DNA from: Chromatiales bacterium
GTDB lineage: Bacteria > Pseudomonadota > Gammaproteobacteria > Chromatiales > Chromatiaceae
Direction: 5' to 3'
Assembly (NCBI GenBank): GCA_024639625.1
Contig: JAHEIA010000037.1
Coordinates: forward strand, 1-12,004
DNA length: 12,004 bases
The position numbers were made by a program, and so were the translations under genes. The notes under the pieces were generated by a model. It saw only the letters and a program-made list of their open reading frames with translations. It ran no database searches and had not been told where the DNA came from. Below, one piece after another: positions 7,104-12,004 of the stretch (position 1 is the stretch's first letter; each line of letters begins with the position of its first letter).

Positions 7104-8783
7104 TCACCCGCTGCGATACCAGGCAGGTGGATCACTTGGCGGCGCAAACCGAGGCGGCGCATTCAATGCTTCGAGAACGGCCTCGTCGCGGCCGTAGATG
7201 TCCTCGCGGAAGTAAACCCTTCCGTCCTCGCCCACCTCGGCGGTCCAGTACAACAAGAGGACCGGCAGCGGTTTCGCGAGAGTCACTTTTTGCGTCTGTT
7301 TGCCGTCGAGAACTTGTTGAATGCTTTCCTGGTTCCACTTCTGCTCGTCGTCGAGAAGCAACTCGGCAAGCGCGAAGGGGTTTTCCACGCGGATGCAGCC
7401 CGAGCTGAAGGCACGTTCCGAGCGCTCGAACAGCGACTTGCTCGGTGTGTCATGGAGATAGACCGCATGCGGATTGGGAAACATGAACTTCACCCGGCCT
7501 AGGGCGTTTTTCGGACCCGGTTGCTGACGGATCATGTACGGAAATCCCCGCGCCGACACGGCCGACCAGTCTATCCCCGCGGAATCAACCGCTTTACCGC
7601 TGCGCTCGAGCACGACCATGTCCTTGCGCTCGAGATAGCCCGGATCCTTGCGCAGTTTGGGCAGGATGTCCTTGGTCAAGATAGTCGGCGGGACCGTCCA
7701 CGTCGGATTGAACTCCAGGTACGTCATGTCGGCCCGAAAGACCGGGGTCTTGCGGTACGGCTGACCGACCTGCGCGCGGGCGGACCACGCCTCGGCACCG
7801 TCTTTCACCAAATAGACATGGAAACCCGCGATATCGGCGAGCAGGAAATCGTTCGGCAGATCTTGATATATCCAACGCACGCGCTCCATATTGATTCGAA
7901 TCTGATCGATACGCTGCGCCACGGGAACGTTCAATGCAGCGAAGGTCTTCTTGCCGACTTTGCCGTCCGCCTCCAAGCCATGGCGCTCCTGAAAGGCCTT
8001 GACGCCCGCCTCCAGGTTCGAGTCGAATAAATCCGGGTTGTCTACCGAATCGCTGTCCGGGATATCTCCGGTCACCCGCAGGCGTTCACGCAACAAGCGA
8101 ACCGAATCGCCCCGATCGCCCAGCTTTAGAGTTTCACCTTGCGGAACCGACGGCCAGCCGCCGGCCTCGTCGATCGCCCGGTAGCTCGCCAAGGCTTTGC
8201 GGAGACGGGTATAAAAGTACGGCTCGGCGTAGGACTTGGCAAAAAACTCACCGATCGAGTGGGACTCCAGAACCTGCTGCAGGGTTTCCACCGGATCTTT
8301 TCCGTTCAAGCTGCGCTCGAAGTTCCAGTCGGAATCGAGGCTTGCCGGGTCCACCTTGCCGAATCTGGCGTGGAAAGCGAGCCGCACCACGGTGTCCGTC
8401 AGCAGCAGATCCAGGTCTGCCGCGGCGTTTTCCTGCCGCCCATCCACCCCGGCGACGGTTCCGCGCAGCGCCTGGATCGCGGTTAGGTGGTAATCTTCCG
8501 GATCGAGCCCGTGGAGCGGGGTTTGCTGCACCAGGTTTACCAGTGTTGTTACATCCTCGGGGTCGGTCCAGGCGGGCTCGTATGCGCGTCGCTGGTAGTA
8601 CTCCGCTAGTAACTGCACAGCGGCGATTTGTTCGCGCCCGATCTGCAACGCACCGCCGTCCCTCAGCTGCTCGACCCGCTTCTGTATCGCCGCCTGGCTT
8701 GACGCGGACTGGGCGGCTGCCTGCGTCACGGAAAGAAGTCCAACTGCGCCCAGCAACACAAAACGGATGATTCGATTGACCAC
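7104..8783 (-). CDS. L,D-transpeptidase, YcbB/LdtD type
   Basis: This 559-residue periplasmic enzyme forms 3-3 (meso-DAP to meso-DAP) cross-links in peptidoglycan. A signal peptide covers about residues 1-25 (hydrophobic core 8-20, AAAQ end). The YcbB-type scaffold domain spans about 50-205. A peptidoglycan-binding domain follows at about 217-287 (LKLGDRGDSVRLL to DGKVGKKTFAALN). The YkuD catalytic domain runs from about 312 to 490 with H444 in YLHDTP and the nucleophile C463 in SSGCIRVENP, the full canonical signature. The start is GTG 8783, supported by AAGAGGG at 8796-8790 with 6-nt spacing. It heads an operon with the NamZ-like gene and diverges from a MepK-like hydrolase. In E. coli ldtD and mepK are also neighbours, which supports the assignment. 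The protein looks complete. Confidence 0.95.
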   Translation of the reverse strand: MVNRIIRFVLLGAVGLLSVTQAAAQSASSQAAIQKRVEQLRDGGALQIGREQIAAVQLLAEYYQRRAYEPAWTDPEDVTTLVNLVQQTPLHGLDPEDYHLTAIQALRGTVAGVDGRQENAAADLDLLLTDTVVRLAFHARFGKVDPASLDSDWNFERSLNGKDPVETLQQVLESHSIGEFFAKSYAEPYFYTRLRKALASYRAIDEAGGWPSVPQGETLKLGDRGDSVRLLRERLRVTGDIPDSDSVDNPDLFDSNLEAGVKAFQERHGLEADGKVGKKTFAALNVPVAQRIDQIRINMERVRWIYQDLPNDFLLADIAGFHVYLVKDGAEAWSARAQVGQPYRKTPVFRADMTYLEFNPTWTVPPTILTKDILPKLRKDPGYLERKDMVVLERSGKAVDSAGIDWSAVSARGFPYMIRQQPGPKNALGRVKFMFPNPHAVYLHDTPSKSLFERSERAFSSGCIRVENPFALAELLLDDEQKWNQESIQQVLDGKQTQKVTLAKPLPVLLLYWTAEVGEDGRVYFREDIYGRDEAVLEALNAPPRFAPPSDPPAWYRSG

Positions 8784-8938
8784 TCGATGCCCTCTTGCGT
8801 TAGAATTCAGCCTGCAACATCCAGGCCGACCGGAAGCGTGCGCACTGCGCGCGCGAGACTACCGGACACGGATAGTGAAGATTGCTTCCAACCGGCGTGG
8901 CTGCCGAAACCTAGGGTGCGGAAGCCGATTGAGATACG
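8784..8938. promoter_or_regulatory. Shared divergent control region of the L,D-transpeptidase and MepK-like genes
   Basis: This 155-nt gap separates two divergent starts, so it should hold both promoters. The only recognisable elements are the ribosome-binding site of the transpeptidase (8790-8796, minus strand) and a perfect GTGCGCAC palindrome at 8838-8845 in a CG-alternating run. No consensus -35/-10 pair stands out. Confidence 0.5.
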
Positions 8939-9535
8939 ATGCGAGATTCTAACAGATCAAGTAAGCGCGCGCGGCGGCCAAGCGCCCCAACTTGCCCGGA
9001 CAGGAGACGGCTGCTGCGCGGGATCGCTGCGGGCCTTCCCGGCATGCTGCTCTTGGGGCACGTACCGCGCGAAGCGCGCGCCCGTGCTGCCGAGGTTCGC
9101 GGCCTCTCCTTCTATCATACCCATACGGATGAACGGTGCTCTGTCGTTTACTACGAAGACGGCGACTACCTCGCCGACGGAATAGCGGAGGCGAACCGGC
9201 TTTTACGCGATTTCCGCACTGGAGAGGTCCACCCCATCGATACCGGTTTGCTCGATTTCCTGTACGCTGTGCAGGAGAAAACCAATAGCCGCAGCCGATT
9301 TCATGTGATCTCGGGTTACCGCTCGCCAAAGACCAACGCGATGCTCAGAGACAAGAGCAAGGGCGTTGCCAAGAAGAGCCTGCATATGCAGGGCCGCGCC
9401 ATCGATATAAGGCTTGCGGGCGTGGATACATCGTTCGTCCGCAAGGCCGCCCTTGCGCTGCAAAGAGGGGGCGTCGGCTTTTACAAGAAATCCGATTTCG
9501 TTCACCTGGATACAGGGCGCGTTCGTTTCTGGTAG
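8939..9535 (+). CDS. DUF882 (YcbK/MepK-like) murein endopeptidase with Tat-type signal
   Basis: This 198-residue M15-like zinc hydrolase belongs to the family of E. coli MepK, which cuts 3-3 and 4-3 cross-links between peptidoglycan stem peptides. The metal ligands are visible: H149 and D156 in LHMQGRAID, and H189 in FVHLD. Their spacings of 7 and 33 residues match MepK. ISGYRSPKTN (124-133) is the family's substrate-cleft motif. The N-terminus has a twin-arginine-like segment DRRRLLRG (21-28) followed by a hydrophobic run to about 40, as in E. coli YcbK, a Tat substrate. The gene diverges from the L,D-transpeptidase, whose products it can open. ATG 8939 has only a weak ribosome-binding site (GCGGAAG about 14 nt upstream). 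The protein is full length for the family. Confidence 0.93.
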   Translation: MRDSNRSSKRARRPSAPTCPDRRRLLRGIAAGLPGMLLLGHVPREARARAAEVRGLSFYHTHTDERCSVVYYEDGDYLADGIAEANRLLRDFRTGEVHPIDTGLLDFLYAVQEKTNSRSRFHVISGYRSPKTNAMLRDKSKGVAKKSLHMQGRAIDIRLAGVDTSFVRKAALALQRGGVGFYKKSDFVHLDTGRVRFW

Positions 9536-9616
9536 AACCAGCCGTCACTCACTTGTAGCGCTTTGCGCCGTTCCCTTGGCGAAGCCACAGCTTCATTTTC
9601 CAGCTATTTCACAAGG

Positions 9617-9641
9617 TTGTATTTCTTGTCGTGTGTACTAT
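9617..9641 (+). promoter_or_regulatory. Weak promoter candidate before the HMA-like gene
   Basis: TTGTAT at 9617-9622 and TACTAT at 9636-9641 resemble -35 and -10 boxes, but the spacer is only 13 nt. A TATTCG at 9639-9644 would give 16 nt but is a poor -10. This is a guess based on position in an AT-richer stretch. Confidence 0.2.
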
Positions 9642-9696
9642 TCGTTTCGTTGTGGTAGCCGAAGATTGTCTACGGACCGCAGAGGAGAGAGCGAAA

Positions 9697-9924
9697 ATGC
9701 ACTACGGAGATATCGTCATACACATCGACGAAGAACTGGACGATCGCAGCATTTACCAGCTCGAGCGACAAGTAGGGGAAGAAGCCGGAATCTACAGTGC
9801 TTGTTTCCACGAAGACCGCCGTCATCTAATGGTGGTCGACTTCGATCCGTTAGCGACCCGACCCAGCGAGATCGTTCACGCGGTGCGCAACCATGGTCTG
9901 CACGCGGAGATGATCGGCTTCTAA
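9697..9924 (+). CDS. Small HMA/ferredoxin-fold-like protein lacking the CxxC metal site
   Basis: This is a 75-residue soluble protein. The pattern DIVIHIDEEL, then a helix (YQLERQVGEE), GIYSACFHED, HLMVVDFDP, then SEIVHAVRNHGLHAEMIGF follows the beta-alpha-beta-beta-alpha-beta order of heavy-metal-associated (copper chaperone-like) domains. The metal-binding CxxC in the first loop is absent, and C36 is the only Cys. It may bind protein or another ligand. The role is unknown. AGGAGA at 9683-9688 lies 8 nt before ATG 9697 and decides this start; the GTG 66 nt upstream would add residues of no family character. The gene appears monocistronic and is followed by a strong terminator. Confidence 0.85.
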   Translation: MHYGDIVIHIDEELDDRSIYQLERQVGEEAGIYSACFHEDRRHLMVVDFDPLATRPSEIVHAVRNHGLHAEMIGF

Positions 9925-9928
9925 ACGG

Positions 9929-9944
9929 CCCCGCATCGTCGGGG
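9929..9944 (+). repeat. Short hairpin just after the HMA-like gene
   Basis: CCCCG (9929-9933) and CGGGG (9940-9944) pair around a 6-nt loop 4 nt after the stop codon. No T-run follows. It sits upstream of the true terminator and may protect the 3' end of the message. Confidence 0.5.
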
Positions 9945-9962
9945 TTCAGGCCCAAAGATACG

Positions 9963-9989
9963 GGCGGCTCTATAAGGCCGCCTTTTTTT
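9963..9989 (+). terminator. Rho-independent terminator
   Basis: GGCGGC (9963-9968) pairs perfectly with GCCGCC (9977-9982) around an 8-nt loop and is followed at once by seven T residues (9983-9989). It lies 38 nt after the stop of the HMA-like gene and should end its transcript. Confidence 0.92.
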
Positions 9990-10163
9990 GTTTCGCTAGG
10001 TTCGCGTCAAACGAACCATCCTGTCGTGCGCTAGATGGGCCGGGCGGTTTCGCGCCCACAGCGGCGCCGCTTCGTCCCCGGCATCCGGGCAGGCCTAAGG
10101 AAACGCTCCCCCACGCGTCCTCGTTGGTGCAGAGCAGACTGAGTCCCATGCACCGGCGTATCT

Positions 10164-10188
10164 CTAACTCTGTTTCTCGGAGAGTTAG
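10164..10188. repeat. Inverted repeat, 8-bp arms
   Basis: CTAACTCT (10164-10171) and AGAGTTAG (10181-10188) are perfect reverse complements around a 9-nt loop. The repeat lies at the edge of the AT-rich patch. No T-run follows closely enough to call a terminator. Confidence 0.6.
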
Positions 10189-10283
10189 GTATCCAGTTGT
10201 TTATTAATATGTTTTTGTAAGATGTTTTTCATATCGCTTGGGCATGCCGGCACGACGAGGCTGGCAGCTCTTGCCGGCGCGCC

Positions 10284-10298
10284 CACTTCCGGGAAGTG
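10284..10298. repeat. Compact palindrome, operator-like
   Basis: CACTTCC and GGAAGTG (7-bp arms) flank a single G. The size and symmetry would suit a dimeric DNA-binding protein, but no regulator can be assigned. Confidence 0.45.
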
Positions 10299-10399
10299 CG
10301 ATGCAGGACTCGCCTGATCTGCGCTTCGCTTGCTGAGTCGAGGACGTGAAGCGCCTTCGCCACACTCTTCAGCCCTTACCCGAGCCAGGGCTGTTGCAT

Positions 10400-10433
10400 C
10401 CGGGCGCCAAGGCAATGATTGCCTAACGCCCGG
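10400..10433. repeat. Nested palindrome upstream of the aldolase-like gene
   Basis: The outer arms CCGGGCG (10400-10406) and CGCCCGG (10427-10433) enclose a second perfect palindrome with arms AGGCAAT and ATTGCCT around one G (10410-10424). Together they give a 14-bp stem with one small internal loop (CCA opposite AA). It ends 47 nt before the start codon and could be an operator, an RNA hairpin in the leader, or a terminator-like block without a T-run. Confidence 0.65.
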
Positions 10434-10468
10434 TGGTTGTTCAGAATAGCGGATTTAGCCAAACCTCC

Positions 10469-10472
10469 GGAG
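10469..10472 (+). promoter_or_regulatory. Ribosome-binding site deciding the start at 10481
   Basis: GGAG lies 8 nt before ATG 10481. The frame is open to a GTG at 10433, but that start falls inside the palindrome and has no such site. Confidence 0.65.
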
Positions 10473-10480
10473 TCCCAAGC

Positions 10481-11464
10481 ATGTCTAAGAAAGCGCCCTG
10501 GATCACCTATCGCCCCGAACTGAAGGTGATGGACTGCACCATCCGCGACGGCGGCCTGATCAATAGCCACCAGTTCAGCGACGACCTGGTCCGCGCAGTC
10601 TATCAGGCGTGCATCGAGTCGGGAGTCGACTACATGGAAATCGGCTATAAGAATTCCAAGAAGCTGTTTCCCAAAGACAAGTTCGGGCCGTGGCGGCACT
10701 GCGACGAGGCAGACCTGCGCCGCGCCGTAGGCGACCACAGCGCAGAGACCACCGGCTTGAAGCTGTCCGCAATGGCGGATGCGACCAAAAGCGACTGGGA
10801 AACCGACATCATCCCCGCGGACCAGAGCCCGCTGGACATGATCCGCGTTGCCTTCTATGCGCATCAGGTTTCCGAGGCCGTCGACATGATCCAGCATGCC
10901 CACGAGATGGGTTACGAAGCGACCGCCAATCTGATGGCGGTGTCCAACATCAGCGACGCAGAGATCGATGCGGTGCTAGAGGCGATCGCCCCCACCCCCG
11001 CCAGCACCATGGTCATCGTCGACAGCTTCGGGCATCTGTACCGCGAGCAGATCGACATGCTGTACCACAGATACTCCAGCGCCCTGCAGGGTACCGGCAA
11101 AGAGATCGGCATCCATGCGCACAACAATCTCCAGTTGGCCTTCGCGAATACCATCGAGGCCATTATCCTGGGCTGCAACCGCGTCGACTCGACCATCTTC
11201 GGACTTGGCCGCGGCGCCGGCAACTGCCACACTGAATTGCTGCTCGGGTTCCTGCGCAACCCGAAATTCGATGTCCGACCGATCCTTCGCGTGATCCAAG
11301 ACCACATTCTGGATCTGCGCCGCAAGATCGAGTGGGGGCCGCTGGTACCCTACAACATAACCGGCCAGATGAATGCCCATCCGCGGGCCGCGATGGAATG
11401 GCGCGCAGGAGAGGTTCCGGACGATTACGTCGCCTTCTACGACAAGGTGGTTGCCGATATTTGA
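10481..11464 (+). CDS. HMGL-like (DRE-TIM metallolyase) aldolase-family enzyme
   Basis: This is a 327-residue cytoplasmic TIM-barrel enzyme. MDCTIRDGG (17-25) supplies the R22-D23 pair of the HMG-CoA lyase/4-hydroxy-2-oxovalerate aldolase/isopropylmalate synthase superfamily. IVDSFGHLY (179-187) is the conserved barrel strand, and GIHAHNNLQLA has the metal-binding H212 and H214. GLGRGAGNCHTE matches the conserved glycine-rich loop. The closest feel is the 4-hydroxy-2-oxoacid aldolase branch. The protein lacks the C-terminal allosteric domain of LeuA and citramalate synthase, and no DmpF-type aldehyde dehydrogenase gene is visible beside it. Family members cleave or form C-C bonds between a 2-oxoacid or acyl-CoA and a carbonyl partner. 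The substrate here is unknown. The next gene is a threonine ammonia-lyase 117 nt downstream, which could supply 2-oxobutanoate. Confidence 0.88.
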   Translation: MSKKAPWITYRPELKVMDCTIRDGGLINSHQFSDDLVRAVYQACIESGVDYMEIGYKNSKKLFPKDKFGPWRHCDEADLRRAVGDHSAETTGLKLSAMADATKSDWETDIIPADQSPLDMIRVAFYAHQVSEAVDMIQHAHEMGYEATANLMAVSNISDAEIDAVLEAIAPTPASTMVIVDSFGHLYREQIDMLYHRYSSALQGTGKEIGIHAHNNLQLAFANTIEAIILGCNRVDSTIFGLGRGAGNCHTELLLGFLRNPKFDVRPILRVIQDHILDLRRKIEWGPLVPYNITGQMNAHPRAAMEWRAGEVPDDYVAFYDKVVADI

Positions 11465-11546
11465 GCGCCGACAAAGGAAGGTCTGCCGAGGGCGACCCCG
11501 GCGTAACCTGAAACCACTTCGGGTCGCCGGCAGCGAACTCGGCGCT
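11464..11546 (+). other. Large nested stem-loop filling the spacer before threonine ammonia-lyase
   Basis: Three pairs of arms nest around one 22-nt loop. They are AGCGCCGA/TCGGCGCT (11464-11471 with 11539-11546), CTGCC/GGCAG (11483-11487 with 11529-11533) and GGCGACCC/GGGTCGCC (11491-11498 with 11521-11528). The inner two form a 13-bp stem with a GAG bulge. The structure begins at the last base of the aldolase-like stop codon and ends 35 nt before the next ATG. It lacks a T-run, so simple termination is unlikely. Processing, a translational switch or an attenuator are possible. Confidence 0.65.
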
Positions 11547-11581
11547 TCGCGCACCCTGCATCCGCCAAGAAGACGGGCACC

Positions 11582-12004
11582 ATGACGGTTTCCCTGGATG
11601 ACGTCCGGGTTGCCGCGGAGACCCTGCGCGGGCAGGTCGTGGAGACCCCCTGTGTCTACTCCAGGAGCCTTTCCGGGATCACCGGCGCGGAGGTCAGTCT
11701 CAAACTCGAGAACCTGCAGTTCACCGGTTCCTTCAAGGACCGTGGCGCCCTGGTGAAGCTATCCGCCCTCGACTCCCAAGCACGCAGCCGAGGGGTGATC
11801 GCCATGTCGGCCGGCAACCACGCGCAGGCGGTGGCCTATCACGCGCAGCGCTTGGGAATCCCCGCGCTGATCGTGATGCCGCTGGCCACGCCCAACGTCA
11901 AGCTGGAGCGCACCCGCTCCTTTGGCGCCGAAGTCATACTGCATGGCGAGAGTGTGTCTGAGGCGGGCGACCTGGCGCACAAGCTGGCGGCGGAGCGCCG
12001 CTTG
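11582..12004 (+). CDS. Threonine ammonia-lyase (threonine dehydratase), N-terminal part
   Basis: The 141 residues visible run off the right edge of the window without a stop. The PLP lysine is K52 in FTGSFKDRGA. SAGNHAQAVA (76-85) is the phosphate/substrate loop of the fold type II PLP enzymes, and LKLENLQ precedes the lysine as in threonine dehydratases. The enzyme deaminates L-threonine to 2-oxobutanoate and ammonia, feeding isoleucine synthesis or threonine breakdown. Whether it is the biosynthetic, isoleucine-inhibited type or the short catabolic type depends on the missing C-terminal part. ATG 11582 has only a weak ribosome-binding site (AAGAAGACGG). The gene lies downstream of the aldolase-like gene in the same direction, behind a structured spacer. 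Serine dehydratase or racemase activity is possible, since these share the fold. Confidence 0.92.
   Translation, partial: MTVSLDDVRVAAETLRGQVVETPCVYSRSLSGITGAEVSLKLENLQFTGSFKDRGALVKLSALDSQARSRGVIAMSAGNHAQAVAYHAQRLGIPALIVMPLATPNVKLERTRSFGAEVILHGESVSEAGDLAHKLAAERRL

Larger units (their letters stand above)
9990..10480. other. Long intergenic region with several inverted repeats and an AT-rich patch
   Basis: No convincing gene is seen in these 490 nt. Inverted repeats include GGTTCG/CGAACC (9999-10004 and 10012-10017), CTAACTCT/AGAGTTAG (10164-10171 and 10181-10188), CACTTCC-G-GGAAGTG (10284-10298) and a nested palindrome at 10400-10433. Bases 10191-10235 are markedly AT-rich against a GC-rich background. 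This patch contains TTGTTT (10197-10202) and TAAGAT (10218-10223), a promoter-like pair with a short 15-nt spacer. A 76-codon minus-strand frame (10415-10185) has no supporting start or composition. Confidence 0.6.

Noticed and set aside
7079..7162. Longer N-terminus for the NamZ-like gene
   Set aside because: It would overlap the transpeptidase gene by 59 nt, and family similarity begins at the Met at 7078.
10185..10415. 76-codon minus-strand frame in the long intergenic region
   Set aside because: It crosses the palindromes and the AT-rich patch, changes composition abruptly, and has no ribosome-binding site or familiar motif.
10421..10427. GCCTAAC as an integron attC core site
   Set aside because: It matches RYYYAAC, but no paired GTTRRRY at a suitable distance was found, and no integrase or cassette array is present. 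The seven bases are explained by the nested palindrome.
10433..10480. GTG start for the aldolase-like gene
   Set aside because: The extra 16 residues do not resemble the family, and the GGAG at 10469-10472 fits ATG 10481.

Overview
The window looks like a chromosomal segment of a GC-rich gammaproteobacterium. The pointers are an L,D-transpeptidase of the YcbB/LdtD type next to a YcbK/MepK-type endopeptidase, high GC coding bias, and compact operons. A purple-sulfur-bacterium-like (Chromatiales) host is possible, but I cannot prove it from sequence alone. No transposase, tRNA, rRNA or CRISPR array was found.

Layout, left to right. (1) 166-2335, plus strand: a two-gene signalling operon. It holds a soluble tandem-GAF sensor kinase of the HisKA_2 class and an overlapping stand-alone receiver protein. 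(2) 2522-3286: two small, convergent, probably exported proteins of unknown function. The first is built on a repeat with an exact 36-residue period. The second carries a C-terminal Cys/Gly/Tyr-rich module. (3) 3690-5740, plus: a two-gene operon for a proton-channel pair of the MotA/TolQ/ExbB plus MotB/TolR/ExbD superfamily. The A subunit appears to have six membrane segments. The B subunit has one membrane helix with the expected Asp, a predicted coiled coil of about 175 residues, and an ExbD-like end. This pair is the best candidate in the window for an undescribed system. (4) 5873-8783, minus: an L,D-transpeptidase and, 25 nt downstream, a DUF1343/NamZ-family protein. Facing away from them at 8939-9535 (plus) is a Tat-type, MepK-like endopeptidase. 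Together these form a peptidoglycan remodelling and recycling block. (5) 9697-9924, plus: a 75-residue HMA-fold-like protein without the metal-binding Cys pair, closed by a clear rho-independent terminator. (6) 9990-10480: about 490 nt without a convincing gene, holding several inverted repeats and an AT-rich patch. (7) 10481-12004, plus: an HMGL/DRE-TIM aldolase-like enzyme and the start of a threonine ammonia-lyase that runs off the right edge. A strongly self-complementary spacer separates them.

How the genes may work together: the LDT, MepK and NamZ-like proteins can make, cut and recycle peptidoglycan. The neighbouring ion-driven pair has a long periplasmic arm and could act on the same envelope layer, but that link is only positional. 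The aldolase-like enzyme beside threonine deaminase suggests a 2-oxobutanoate-linked step whose substrate cannot be read from the sequence.
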